Positions 55,508 through 64,000 of a DNA stretch of 64,000 nt are shown in pieces (the stretch's first letter is position 1; the number at the start of each line of letters is the position of its first letter). The position numbers and the translations under genes were made by a program. A model generated the notes under the pieces. That model ran no database searches and had not been told where the DNA came from. It was given only the letters and a program-made list of their open reading frames with translations. Location of the stretch: NCBI RefSeq assembly GCF_040546585.1, contig NZ_JBEPOC010000001.1, positions 1,488,001-1,552,000 on the forward strand. The letters are read 5' to 3'. The DNA is from Marmoricola sp. OAE513 (GTDB lineage Bacteria > Actinomycetota > Actinomycetes > Propionibacteriales > Nocardioidaceae).

Positions 55508-56191
55508 ATGTCCGTGGACAACGACGTACTCCGCCAGGCACCGCTCTTCGGTGCTCTGGACGACGACGCAGCCGCCGCACTGCGCGCCTCGATGACCGAG
55601 GCCCGGCTCCGCCGTGGAGAGGTGCTCTTCCACGAAGGCGACTCCGGCGACAAGCTCTACCTCGTCACCGACGGCAAGGTGAAGCTCGGGCGGACGTCCT
55701 CCGACGGGCGCGAGAACCTTCTCGCCATCCTCGGTCCCGGCCAGATGTTCGGTGAGCTCTCGCTCTTCGACCCGGGTCCGCGATCGGCCACCGTCACCGC
55801 GGTCACCGAGACCAACCTGCTCACGCTGAGCCACGACGACCTGATCCGCTGGCTCGAGGGCCGCCCGACCGTCGCCCTCGGCATGCTGGCCCAGATCGCC
55901 AGCCGCCTGCGCAAGGCCAACGACGTCAACGCCGACCTGGTGTTCTCCGACGTCCCCGGGCGTGTCGCCAAGGCACTCCTCGACCTCGCCGACCGCTTCG
56001 GCCGAACCGCCGACGACGGCGTCCACGTGCACCACGACCTGACCCAGGAGGAGCTGGCCCAGCTCGTCGGCGCCTCTCGCGAGACCGTGAACAAGGCCCT
56101 GGCCGACTTCGCCTCGCGCGGCTGGCTGCGGCTCGAGCCGCGCTCGGTCGTGATCATGGACGTCGAGCGGATGAAGCGCCGCGCGCGCTGA
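55508..56191 (+). CDS. crp: CRP/FNR-family transcriptional regulator (GlxR/Crp type)
   Basis: 227 residues. The cyclic-nucleotide-binding domain has GQMFGELSLFDPGPRSATV (the phosphate-binding Gly-Glu and Arg-Ser). The dimerisation helix is followed by the HTH LTQEELAQLVGASRETVNKALADF, whose Arg-Glu-Thr contacts TGTGA half-sites in the family. GGAAGG lies before the start. Two matching sites precede hppA in this window. TGTGA at 55452-55456 upstream of this gene is only a half-site. Confidence 0.93.
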   Translation: MSVDNDVLRQAPLFGALDDDAAAALRASMTEARLRRGEVLFHEGDSGDKLYLVTDGKVKLGRTSSDGRENLLAILGPGQMFGELSLFDPGPRSATVTAVTETNLLTLSHDDLIRWLEGRPTVALGMLAQIASRLRKANDVNADLVFSDVPGRVAKALLDLADRFGRTADDGVHVHHDLTQEELAQLVGASRETVNKALADFASRGWLRLEPRSVVIMDVERMKRRAR

Positions 56192-56204
56192 GCACCAGCT
56201 GACC

Positions 56205-56255
56205 CACGACGCAGAAGGGGCCCGTCCGGCGAACCGGACGGGCCCCTTCGTCGTG
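56205..56255. terminator. Bidirectional terminator between crp and the secreted protein
   Basis: A perfect 15-bp stem (56215-56229 with 56234-56248, AAGGGGCCCGTCCGG) around CGAA is extended by CACGACG/CGTCGTG outside a 3-nt bulge. It separates convergent genes and is the most stable hairpin in the window. Confidence 0.85.
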
Positions 56256-56260
56256 CGTGC

Positions 56261-59200
56261 CTAGCAACCTCCGAGGAGTGCCGCCAGCAGGTTGCACCCA
56301 CCGCCGCTCCCGCTCGATCCCGGTTGCAGCGTGCCGGCCGACGCGGTCGCCCCGTTCCAGAGCGCGTTGCCGGCGAAGGTCGCCGTCAGCTGGTTGCGCA
56401 CCGGCGTGAGGATGGCGTCCAGGACGTTCTGCGAGCACTGGGCGTGACCGGCCGCATCGGAGACTCCGGTGCACACCGTCTTGCCGTTCGAGGTGAACTT
56501 CACCGACAGGCCGGCGACCGGCTGCAGCGGGAAGCCCCCTCGGATGTCGGCCTCGACCAGGCCCGCGTTGATCGAGAGATCGCCGTTGGGCTGGATGCCC
56601 GCCAGGATCGCTGTCAGGTCGAGCGTGGTGCTGCCCTTCACCAGGGTGATCGAGAGCTGCTTGGTCGCCGTCTGCGCCGGGTCGAGCGAGTCGGTCGCCT
56701 TCACCGTGAAGGTGAACGTGCCGCTCGCCGCAGTCGCGGAGCCGGTGATCGTGCCGAACTGGTTCATGCTCAGACCGGCCGGGAGGGCACCTCCGACGAT
56801 CTCGAAGGAGTACGCCGGCTGACCGCCGGACGCGGTGACCTGAGCCGAGTACGCCGTCTTGTAGGCCGCGTTCGGCAGCGACGTCGTGGAGATCGAGAGC
56901 GGCGGGACCACCTCGAGGACCAGGTTGATCGTCGCGTCCGGGCTCTGGCCGTTGCTCGCCTTGATCGTGATCGGGTACTCCCCGACCGCGCTCGCCGGAG
57001 CGGTACCGGAGATCGTGGCGCTGCCGTTGCCGTTGTCGGTGAACGTCAGCCCGGCCGGCAGGGAGCCGGTCTTCGTGATCGTCGCGGTCGGGTACCCGTC
57101 GCTGCTGAAGCCGATCGAGCCCGCGGTTCCGGTGACGAAGCGGGCCTCGCTCGGGCCGACGAGCTCAGGAGCCTCGTTGACCGTCACGTCGACCGACTTG
57201 GTCGCGTCGGAGCCGACTCCGTTGGTCGCCTTCACGACCACGCCCGGGTAGAGCCCGCCGGTGCCGTTCGCAGCACTGCCGGTGATCTTCGCCTTGCCCG
57301 CACCCGTGCTGGCCAGGCTGAGACCGGCCGGGAGACCGAGGGCCGACAGCGACGGGACCGGGAAGCCGGAGCCGACGAACTCGTTGCTCTGGCTGGACGT
57401 GCCGACCTTGAAGGTCGCCGAGCCCGGGCCGGTGAGCGAGGGGGCTTCGTTGACGGTCAGGGTGAACGGCTTGGTCGCGTCGGGCGCCGTGCCGTTCGCG
57501 GCCTTGACCGTCAGCCCGTAGACACCACCGGAACCAGCCGACGGAGTGCCGGCGTAGGCGCCGGTGCCGTCACCGTTGTCGGTGAAGGTGACTCCGCCCG
57601 GCAGCAGGCCCAGCGAGCTGAGCACCGACGTCGGGTGGCCGGTCGTGGTGAAGACCGTGGGGCCGCCGGACTGACCGACCACGTACGTCGCCGCGGACGG
57701 ACCGGCGAGCGCCGGCGCCTGGTTGATGGTCAACGTGAACGTCTTGGTGTCCGTGCCGGCCTCGTTGGTCGCCTTCACGGTGACCTCGTGCACGCCGCCG
57801 GTGCCCGCACCCGGGGTCCCCGCGAGGGTTCCGGTGCCGTCGCCGTTGTCGGTGAACGTCACGCCGTTCGGCAGGCCCGTCGCCGACAGCGTCGGCTGCG
57901 GGGATCCGGTGGTGGTGAAGCTCTGCGGAGCGCCCGCGACACCCACGGCGTACGTCGCCGACGACGGACCGGAGATGACCGGGACGACCTGCTCGGCCTC
58001 GACCGCGCCGATGTCGCACTTGGCGCCCTGCGGACGGCTGGTGCCACGCTGGTCCGAACCCGTGCACAGCGTGATCGCGCTGCCGGTGATCGCGTCGTTC
58101 ACGCCCGTGGCCGCGGACGTCGTGATCTTGTTCAGTGCCGGGCTGGTCGCCCCGGGCAGGCGGGTGGTGGTCGGTCCACCGTTGTTCGCGAGGGCGCCCA
58201 ACTGCGGCGCGGCGAACACGTTGCCCTTGGAACCGGCGGTGCTGAACGCGCACTCCGAGGCCGTCGGGCTGTTCAGGTTGGAGCCACCGTCGGCGACGGC
58301 GACGTTGCACTGGTGCCCGTTGTTGCCCGACAGGATCGAGCCGCTGACCGAGACCAGGCCGGCACTCTTGGCGACGATGCCGCCGTACGCGTCGAAGGGG
58401 TCGACCGGCACAGCGGTGTTGTCCGTGATCGTGCTCGCCACGATGCTGGTCGGGTTCGAGAACGACAGCACGCCGAACGGACCCGACGCGGCGTTGCCGT
58501 CGATCGTGCTGTTGCTGATCGACGTCTTGTTCGTCGAGCTGGCCTTGTTCGAGCCGGTGAGGATCGCCGCGCCCGCGAATGCCTCGTTGTCGCTGAGCGT
58601 GCTGTTGGTGATCTTGAGCGACGTGGTCACGTTCTCGTCGTCGGTGCCGCTGAAGATCGCGCCACCGTTGCCCGACGAGCCGTCCGCCTTGTTGCCGCTG
58701 ATCTGCGCCTTGTTGATCGTCAGCTGACCGGCCGAGAAGATCGCGCCGCCACCGAAGTTCCCCCCGGTGGAGGTGTTGCCGATCAGGTCGGTGTCGTCGA
58801 ACGAGGCGTTCAGGCTGTTGCCGATGAAGGCACCGCCAGCGGCGAAGGCGACGTTGTCCGACATCGTGCCGCCGGTCATCGTCAGGCTTCCTGCGGCCGC
58901 GGTGGTCGAGAACGCACCACCGAGGAACACGGCGGTGTTGCCGTTCAGCTGCGAGTCCGTGATCGTGGCGGCCGCGCCGGTGTAGATACCGCCGCCGCTG
59001 TTCCCGGCGTCGTTGTCGTTGACCTCGGAGCCCGTCACGCTCAGCGGCGCTGCGGTGTAGATGCCTGCGCCGATCGCGCCGGTGTTGGCGTTCACCTTGG
59101 AGCCGTTCTTCACGACGGTGTTGATCGTGGTGACGATGCCGCCACCGCCGGCGACACCGTCGTTGCCGGTGACCTTGGTGTTGTCGAGCGTCAAGGTCGG

Positions 59201-60763
59201 CGTGGTCCCGGCCTGCGGGGTCGCGTAGATGCCGCCACCGAGGCCTGCGCTCGCGTGCGTCGCCTTGTTCTGCGTGACCGTGCTGTCGGTCAGGCTGACC
59301 GGTCCGGTGGAGTAGATGCCGCCACCGCCGAGGGCGACGTTCTTCGAGAGCGTGAGCCCCGTGGCCGCGATCGTGGTCGCCGCGCCGCCTGCCCCGATGT
59401 TGCCGGCCGCCGCGATCGCACCACCGACGACTGCGTTCCCGCCGGCGACGGGCGTCCCCGCGTTGTCACCGTTGATCGTCGCGTTCGTGAACGTCAGGGA
59501 GGGAGCTGCGGTGGACGTCAGCGCGAACGAAGCGATCGCACCGCCGTACCCGGTGATGCCGGGCGTCGCGTTGGTGTTGGCGACGACCTTGTTCCCGCTG
59601 AAGGTCGCTCCGTTCTTCACGACCACGGCTCCGCCGTTGTAGATCGCGCCGCCGTTGCCCAGGTTGGTCGAGGTCCCGCCGTTGGCCGTGTTGCCGGAGA
59701 GGGTGCCGCCGTCGATCGTGACGGTGCCACCGTTCGACAGTGCACTGCCGTTGATCCCACCGTTCGCGATCGCTCCACCCAGACCTGCGGAGCTCCCCGA
59801 GATGGTCGAGCCGGTCAGCGTCGTCGTACCGGCGATCTGGATGATCGCGCCTCCCTGCCTGACGGCGGTGTTACCGGTGAAGGTCGTGCCGTTGGTGGTG
59901 ACCGATCCGGAGTTGTTGTAGATCGCACCTCCGTCGACCACGCTGCTGTTGGACGTGAAGGAACCGCCCGAGACGTTCACCGCGGCGGCACTCGCGATGC
60001 CGCCACCGAGGCCGGCACCGGTCGCGCTGTTCGAGCTGACCGTCGCGTTGCTGAGGTTGACCGCGCCCGCCTGCGCGTAGATGCCACCGCCGCCCTGGGC
60101 GCTGTTCTGCGCGACCGAGGTGCCGGCGAGCGAGATCGTTCCCGCACCTGAGTAGACGCCACCGCCGAACACCGCCGCGGTGTTGCTCGCCAGCGAGCCG
60201 CCCGTCATGGTCAGCGACCCGTTCGCGGAGAGGTTGACCACGCCGCCACCGGCGTTGGTCGCGGCGTTCCCGATGATGTCGACGTTCGTCGTCTGGACCT
60301 GCCCGCTCGTGATCGCGATGCCGCCGCCGTTGGCGGCCCGACCGTTCGTGATCCTCATGTTCGAGAGCTTCAAGGTCTTCGCGGCCGTGATGTTCACGGT
60401 GAACACGGACGCCGCGGCCGAACCGTTGAAGGTCGTTGCAGGGGATCCCGCGCCGACCAGGTTCGCCGTCTTCGCGGCGAACGCGGGCCGCTCGGTGTAC
60501 GTACCGGCCGCGAGGTTGATCGTGTCCCCGTCGACGAAGCCACCCTTGGCGAGCACTCCGGCGATGGTGGCGCACGGGGACGCCGCGACCAGGCAGGAGT
60601 TGGCGTTGTTCCCGCCGCTGGCGGCGACGAACCACGGGCCCGCCGCGTTGGCAGGACCGGCCGCGACGAGCGACCCGATCCCGGCGGTGACCGCCAGGAC
60701 GGCGGCGGTGGCTGTGCGGCGCAGCTTGGTGCGGGCCGGAACGGTACGACGGTGAGCAGACAT
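56261..60763 (-). CDS. Giant secreted beta-helix / Ig-repeat protein
   Basis: 1500 residues. A signal peptide ends at AGPANA, residue 40. Residues about 41-915 are parallel beta-helix repeats of the Chlamydia polymorphic-protein type, rich in GGGIY, NTA and LTGS turns. Residues about 925-1400 hold four or five putative Ig (He_PIG) domains with repeated FTDNGDGTG and YAVG/YVVG motifs. The end is Ser/Gly-rich and finishes CNLLAALLGGC, with no LPXTG anchor. It is probably a surface or released adhesin-like protein. Repeats are diverged, so recent duplication is not evident. It sits as an island in a conserved gene block. Confidence 0.85.
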   Translation of the reverse strand: MSAHRRTVPARTKLRRTATAAVLAVTAGIGSLVAAGPANAAGPWFVAASGGNNANSCLVAASPCATIAGVLAKGGFVDGDTINLAAGTYTERPAFAAKTANLVGAGSPATTFNGSAAASVFTVNITAAKTLKLSNMRITNGRAANGGGIAITSGQVQTTNVDIIGNAATNAGGGVVNLSANGSLTMTGGSLASNTAAVFGGGVYSGAGTISLAGTSVAQNSAQGGGGIYAQAGAVNLSNATVSSNSATGAGLGGGIASAAAVNVSGGSFTSNSSVVDGGAIYNNSGSVTTNGTTFTGNTAVRQGGAIIQIAGTTTLTGSTISGSSAGLGGAIANGGINGSALSNGGTVTIDGGTLSGNTANGGTSTNLGNGGAIYNGGAVVVKNGATFSGNKVVANTNATPGITGYGGAIASFALTSTAAPSLTFTNATINGDNAGTPVAGGNAVVGGAIAAAGNIGAGGAATTIAATGLTLSKNVALGGGGIYSTGPVSLTDSTVTQNKATHASAGLGGGIYATPQAGTTPTLTLDNTKVTGNDGVAGGGGIVTTINTVVKNGSKVNANTGAIGAGIYTAAPLSVTGSEVNDNDAGNSGGGIYTGAAATITDSQLNGNTAVFLGGAFSTTAAAGSLTMTGGTMSDNVAFAAGGAFIGNSLNASFDDTDLIGNTSTGGNFGGGAIFSAGQLTINKAQISGNKADGSSGNGGAIFSGTDDENVTTSLKITNSTLSDNEAFAGAAILTGSNKASSTNKTSISNSTIDGNAASGPFGVLSFSNPTSIVASTITDNTAVPVDPFDAYGGIVAKSAGLVSVSGSILSGNNGHQCNVAVADGGSNLNSPTASECAFSTAGSKGNVFAAPQLGALANNGGPTTTRLPGATSPALNKITTSAATGVNDAITGSAITLCTGSDQRGTSRPQGAKCDIGAVEAEQVVPVISGPSSATYAVGVAGAPQSFTTTGSPQPTLSATGLPNGVTFTDNGDGTGTLAGTPGAGTGGVHEVTVKATNEAGTDTKTFTLTINQAPALAGPSAATYVVGQSGGPTVFTTTGHPTSVLSSLGLLPGGVTFTDNGDGTGAYAGTPSAGSGGVYGLTVKAANGTAPDATKPFTLTVNEAPSLTGPGSATFKVGTSSQSNEFVGSGFPVPSLSALGLPAGLSLASTGAGKAKITGSAANGTGGLYPGVVVKATNGVGSDATKSVDVTVNEAPELVGPSEARFVTGTAGSIGFSSDGYPTATITKTGSLPAGLTFTDNGNGSATISGTAPASAVGEYPITIKASNGQSPDATINLVLEVVPPLSISTTSLPNAAYKTAYSAQVTASGGQPAYSFEIVGGALPAGLSMNQFGTITGSATAASGTFTFTVKATDSLDPAQTATKQLSITLVKGSTTLDLTAILAGIQPNGDLSINAGLVEADIRGGFPLQPVAGLSVKFTSNGKTVCTGVSDAAGHAQCSQNVLDAILTPVRNQLTATFAGNALWNGATASAGTLQPGSSGSGGGCNLLAALLGGC

Positions 60764-60916
60764 GAGAAACCCCTAGGTCCGGGCCGTGGTCAGGGAGGAT
60801 GTGGCCCAGCTTGTCGGGAACCGTAATCCGGTCCCGGAGGGTTCACTTACGGGTTCTGGATGTTTCGGAAATCCGGACTAGCCCACAAACTCCACTCTGC
60901 GATCTGGCCGTAACTT

Positions 60917-61738
60917 TCAGGCGCGGAGGTAGGCGAGCTGGGCCCGCACCGAGAGCTCGGCTGCTCCCCAGAGCACCGGGTCGACGTCGGAGTAGACGAT
61001 CTCGACGACCTGGCGTGGCAGGTCGTCCTCCGCGATCCCCTCGGGGTGCGGCTGACCGGCGAGAGTGTCGAGCGCGGCACGGACCTGCTCGAGGCGCTGC
61101 TGCCGGTGCGAGATGTAGTAGTCGAGCGCGCCGAGCGCGTCCTCGATGACCGGACCGTGCCCGGGCCAGATCGACGCGAGCTCGTGGCGCGCCGCCAGCT
61201 GGTGCAACCGGTCGAGCGAGTCGAGGTAGGCGCCGAGCTGTCCGTCGGGGTGGGCGACCACCGTGGTGCCGCGGCCGAGCACGGTGTCCCCGGTGAGAAC
61301 GGCACCTTCGGCGGGCACGAGGAAGGACAGCGAGTCCGCGGTGTGTCCCGGCGTACCGATGACGCGGACCTCGAGGCCACCGACCTCGACGACGTCACCG
61401 TCACCGAGCCCTTCGGACCCGAGCCGGTACTCCGGGTCCAGTGCCCGTACGCCGCAGCCCCACCGCTCCGCGAACTCCTTGGCCGACTCGGAGTGGTCGT
61501 AGTGGTGGTGGGTCAGCAGGACCGTCCCGATGCTGCCACCGTCACCGAGACCCGCCGCGGCCTCGATGGCCGCCAGGTGCGGGGCATCGGGTGGGCCGGG
61601 GTCGACGACGACGGCGCGCTTCGCTCCGGGCTCGCGCAGCACCCAGGTGTTCGTGCCGTCCAGCGTCATGATGTTCGCGTTGTCGGCGAGCACGCACTGC
61701 GCCCGCTCGCCGAACGAGCCACCCACCCAGGCGTTCAA
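60917..61738 (-). CDS. MBL-fold metallo-hydrolase (Rv3677c/LACTB2 type)
   Basis: 273 residues from TTG 61738. Metal-binding motif THHHYDHSES supplies HxHxDH, with later GTPGHTADS, LTGDTVLG and WPGHGPVIED. The family resembles LACTB2 and glyoxalase II-like hydrolases, and some act as nucleases or thioesterases. It starts 4 nt after the NUDIX stop, so it belongs to the operon RidA-NUDIX-MBL, the order seen at Rv3677c/Rv3678c. Confidence 0.88.
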   Translation of the reverse strand: MNAWVGGSFGERAQCVLADNANIMTLDGTNTWVLREPGAKRAVVVDPGPPDAPHLAAIEAAAGLGDGGSIGTVLLTHHHYDHSESAKEFAERWGCGVRALDPEYRLGSEGLGDGDVVEVGGLEVRVIGTPGHTADSLSFLVPAEGAVLTGDTVLGRGTTVVAHPDGQLGAYLDSLDRLHQLAARHELASIWPGHGPVIEDALGALDYYISHRQQRLEQVRAALDTLAGQPHPEGIAEDDLPRQVVEIVYSDVDPVLWGAAELSVRAQLAYLRA

Positions 61739-61742
61739 GGGA

Positions 61743-62621
61743 CTACCCCTGACCCCAGGTCGCGTTCTTCGAGCGCTTCTCCAGCAGGGCGTCCGCGTGC
61801 GGCGGACGGGTGAGCGTGAAGCCCTCCCCCTCCGGCTCGACCGCGGGGCAGAACATCTCGACGCGGCGGTTCCGCGACTCCGCGATCACGGCCTCGGGGT
61901 CGGCGTACTCGGCGATGTCCAGCGAGGTGATGTACGTCGGCGGCAGCATCAGGATCTCCCGCTCCTCGGCCTGCTCGACGGCCTTGATCGCCGGCACCCA
62001 CACGACCTGGTCGGACTCGGTGGAGACGTCACGGGTGCGCTGGCCCTCGGGCAGCTCGGCGACGAAGAACCAGGTCCGGTAGCGCTTGGGCTCGAAGATC
62101 GGCGTGAGCCAGCCGGACCAGGCGCCGAGCAGGTCGGTGCGCAGCACCAGACCCCGGCGGTCGAGGAAGTCGGTCAGCGCGAGCTCGTGCTTCTCCAGAG
62201 CGATCCGGTCGGCCTCCCAGTCGGCACCGGTCGTGTCGGCGACCACGGAGTCCGCGGACTCACCTGCCAGCAGCACGCCGGACTCCTCGAAGGTCTCGCG
62301 CACGGCGGCGCAGACCAGGGCGCGGGCCTGGGCCTCGTCGGTGCCGAGCAGCTCGGCCCACTCGGCCGGCGACGGTCCGGCCCAGGCGACCGCGTGGTCG
62401 AAGTCCCGCTGGTCGACGCCGCCGCCCGGGAAGACGCACATGCCGCCGGCGAACTCCATCGAGACCTGACGGCGCAGCAGGTACAGCTCGGGGCCCGCGC
62501 TGCCCGGGCGCAGCAGCACCACGGTCGCCGCGTCGCGCGGCTCGACCGGCTCTTTGGACCCATCGGCGAACTCGGCGGCAGCGTCGGCGAACGCCTGCGG
62601 CAGCTGGACGAGACCGGCCAT
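61743..62621 (-). CDS. NUDIX hydrolase, NUDT19-like
   Basis: 292 residues. The Nudix box is AAVRETFEESGVLL preceded by FAGGMCVFPGGGVD, with a long insertion between them as in NUDT19-like acyl-CoA or ADP-ribose hydrolases. It starts 1 nt after the RidA stop and ends 4 nt before the MBL gene. The substrate is not readable. Confidence 0.86.
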   Translation of the reverse strand: MAGLVQLPQAFADAAAEFADGSKEPVEPRDAATVVLLRPGSAGPELYLLRRQVSMEFAGGMCVFPGGGVDQRDFDHAVAWAGPSPAEWAELLGTDEAQARALVCAAVRETFEESGVLLAGESADSVVADTTGADWEADRIALEKHELALTDFLDRRGLVLRTDLLGAWSGWLTPIFEPKRYRTWFFVAELPEGQRTRDVSTESDQVVWVPAIKAVEQAEEREILMLPPTYITSLDIAEYADPEAVIAESRNRRVEMFCPAVEPEGEGFTLTRPPHADALLEKRSKNATWGQG

Positions 62622-62622
62622 G

Positions 62623-63090
62623 TCAGTCGATCTCGACGATCAGCTCGACCTCGACCGGGGAGTCGAGCGGGAGCACCGGTACGCCGACCGCGGACCGGAC
62701 GTGCTGACCGGCGTCGCCGAAGACGTTGCCGAACAGCTCGGAGGCGCCGTTGGCGACCTGCGGCTGGCCGGTGAAGTCGGAGGTGGAGGCGACGAACACG
62801 ACGACCTTGACCACGCGCTTGATCGCGGTCAGCGACCCGAGCTCGGCGTTCACGGCCGCCAGGGCGTTCAGCGCGCACTGCTGCGCGCACGCGACGGCCT
62901 CCTCGAGGCTGACCTCGCCGCCGACCTTGCCGGTCGCCATCAGCTGACCGTCCTGCATCGGGAGTTGGCCGGAGGTGAAGACGTGGATCCCGCTGCGCAC
63001 CGCGGGGATGTAGGCCGCCACCGGCTTGGCAACGGCAGGGATGCTCAGGCCCAGCTCGGCGAGCCGCTCCTCCGGGGTGGCGGCGCTCAT
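62623..63090 (-). CDS. RidA family protein (Rv3678c type)
   Basis: 155 residues from ATG 63090, which shares one base with the DUF4177 stop (TGATG). The YjgF/RidA fold is shown by VFTSGQLPMQDGQLM, AAVNAELGSLTAIKRVVKV and the C-terminal VRSAVGVPVLPLDSPVEVEL. The usual catalytic Arg in the canonical 'RSA' position is present as VRSAVG. True RidA deaminates enamines; longer actinobacterial members like this one are less certain. Confidence 0.88.
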   Translation of the reverse strand: MSAATPEERLAELGLSIPAVAKPVAAYIPAVRSGIHVFTSGQLPMQDGQLMATGKVGGEVSLEEAVACAQQCALNALAAVNAELGSLTAIKRVVKVVVFVASTSDFTGQPQVANGASELFGNVFGDAGQHVRSAVGVPVLPLDSPVEVELIVEID

Positions 63091-63245
63091 CAGCTGGCCT
63101 TCGGGCGCTTCAGGAACGCGATCAGCCCGCCCTGCTCGTTGCGCTCGATGTGGACGAGCTCCCAGCCGTCCAGACCGAAGTTGTTCAGCATCAAGGTCTC
63201 GTTGTGGAGCGGAATCGGCGCCACCTGGTACTCCCACTGGTTCAT
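63090..63245 (-). CDS. DUF4177-type small protein
   Basis: 51 residues: MNQWEYQVAPIPLHNETLM then GWELVHIERNEQGG and FLKRP. The W-E-Y start and GWELV core define the DUF4177 family; Rv3678A is its M. tuberculosis counterpart. A TAGAGT -10 lies 7 nt before the ATG, so the operon message may be leaderless. It overlaps RidA by one base. Confidence 0.85.
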   Translation of the reverse strand: MNQWEYQVAPIPLHNETLMLNNFGLDGWELVHIERNEQGGLIAFLKRPKAS

Positions 63246-63268
63246 GGGTCCGACTCTAGTCACCTCCT

Positions 63269-63327
63269 GAGGGTGTCGCGCGGGCCCGGGCCGGCGCGCA
63301 GCAGGCTCGGGCCCGCGCGACACCCTC
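63269..63327. promoter_or_regulatory. Perfect 20-bp inverted repeat between divergent promoters
   Basis: Arms 63269-63288 and 63308-63327 are exact complements (GAGGGTGTCGCGCGGGCCCG) around a 19-nt loop. They lie between the divergent DUF4177 and hydrolase starts. TAGGTT (63328-63333) on the right and TAGAGT on the left are -10-like elements just outside the arms, so the -35 regions fall inside them. It may be an operator or a cruciform. Confidence 0.6.
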
Positions 63328-63339
63328 TAGGTTGGGCGG

Positions 63340-64000
63340 GTGAGCCAGGACCGCCTCCCCGACGCCGTCGTCCGGTACTCCGACCACCGCGACGGGATCA
63401 TCGACCTGCACGTGCCGGCCGACCCGAACGGAACCCTGCTGGTCCTCGTGCACGGCGGCTTCTGGATGGAGGAGTGGGACCGGACGCACACCCGCGACCA
63501 GGCGCGCGCGCTGGCGGACCTCGGCTACCTGGTCGCGACGCCGGAGTACCGGCGCCTGCGCGGCGAGGGCGGCTGGCCGACGACGGCGACCGATGTCCTC
63601 GACGCGTACGCGCAGCTGCCGGACCTGCTCTCCGGGCTCGGGCTCGAGCACAGCCGCACCGTCACGATGGGGCACTCGGCCGGCGGGCACCTGGTGCTCT
63701 GGCTGGCTGCGCAAGAGCTCATCCGCCCGCCGGACCGCACGGTCGCGCTGGCCCCCGTCTGCGACCTGGCCCTCGCCCAGACGCTCGGCCTGGGCGACGG
63801 AGCGGTCGACGAGCTGCTCGACGGCACGCCGCTGACCGCGGCCGACCCGCAGACCCTGCACGCCGGCCAACCCCCGGGGACCGTCGTGATCCTGCACGGC
63901 GACCGCGACCACCTGGTGCCGATCGAGCTCGGCCGGTCCTTCGCTACCAGGCACGCGTGGGTCGAGCTCGTCGAGCTGCCCGGCGTCGGACACTTCGAGT
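63340..64000 (+). CDS. Alpha/beta hydrolase, kynurenine-formamidase-like (partial)
   Basis: From GTG 63340 the frame stays open to the end of the window (220 codons). The oxyanion-hole motif is HGGFWMEEWDR and the nucleophile elbow is MGHSAGGHLVLW. The Asp/His part lies in LHGDRDHLVP and GVGHFE at the edge, so almost the whole catalytic domain is present. The HGGFW motif is that of arylformamidases and related esterases. The gene is divergent from the DUF4177 operon and probably leaderless. Confidence 0.83.
   Translation, partial: MSQDRLPDAVVRYSDHRDGIIDLHVPADPNGTLLVLVHGGFWMEEWDRTHTRDQARALADLGYLVATPEYRRLRGEGGWPTTATDVLDAYAQLPDLLSGLGLEHSRTVTMGHSAGGHLVLWLAAQELIRPPDRTVALAPVCDLALAQTLGLGDGAVDELLDGTPLTAADPQTLHAGQPPGTVVILHGDRDHLVPIELGRSFATRHAWVELVELPGVGHFE

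Noticed and set aside
56324-60151. A 1275-codon open frame on the plus strand
   Set aside because: It is antisense to the secreted beta-helix protein, Arg/Gly/Asp-rich without family motifs, as expected for a GC-rich shadow frame.

Overview
The window is high-GC DNA from an actinomycete. Gene content and order point to a Nocardioides-like member of the Propionibacteriales; this is an inference, since no rRNA gene is present. The order holB-topA, DEAH helicase, tad pilus block with ssd and a HAD phosphatase, Fic-like protein, acs, small holin-like protein, marP, NUDIX, nth, crp, metallo-beta-lactamase-fold hydrolase, RidA, DUF4177 follows the Rv3644c-Rv3678A stretch of Mycobacterium tuberculosis as I remember it. 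Accessory genes are interleaved with this backbone.

Layout. 0-6.3 kb: replication genes (holB, tmk, topA) and a DUF7059-type methyltransferase. 6.4-9.7 kb: an HxlR/quinone-oxidoreductase pair and a Tat-exported FAD oxidoreductase. 9.9-15.1 kb: membrane pyrophosphatase with two CRP-type sites upstream, a STAS anti-sigma antagonist and an MrfA-like helicase. 15.2-27.3 kb: small stress-type proteins, a TetR/MFS pair, oxidoreductases, several very small coupled genes and a GAF-SpoIIE phosphatase. 27.3-34.7 kb: a three-gene SDR/CPBP/NmrA operon and the Flp/tad locus. 34.9-41.7 kb: HAD and YdeI-like genes, then a histidine kinase/response regulator/ABC exporter set whose regulator is frameshifted. 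41.8-47 kb: methyltransferase, DUF485-ActP acetate uptake and acs. 47-52 kb: membrane proteins, TerC under a yybP-ykoY manganese riboswitch, and NhaA. 52.7-63.4 kb: marP, NUDIX, nth, crp, a 1500-residue secreted beta-helix/Ig protein and the hydrolase-NUDIX-RidA-DUF4177 operon. A partial alpha/beta hydrolase runs off the right edge.

How the parts work together. Acetate is imported by DUF485/ActP and activated by Acs; the pyrophosphate Acs releases is a substrate for the proton-pumping HppA, and HppA is preceded by two CRP-like sites while a CRP-family regulator is encoded at 55.5 kb. TerC (manganese) and NhaA (sodium/proton) share a divergent regulatory region with structured leaders. The tad genes form one tightly overlapping transcription unit for a Flp-type surface pilus.

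Notable non-coding content: a dispersed repeat family built on TCTCGGCAAGCTCGA at six loci, including a nine-copy array and an in-frame expansion inside a coding sequence; two near-identical palindromic elements at 36.1 and 40.6 kb; large inverted repeats at 1.84, 9.8 and 63.3 kb; and three genes each broken by one small frame disruption, which are either real decay or consensus errors.
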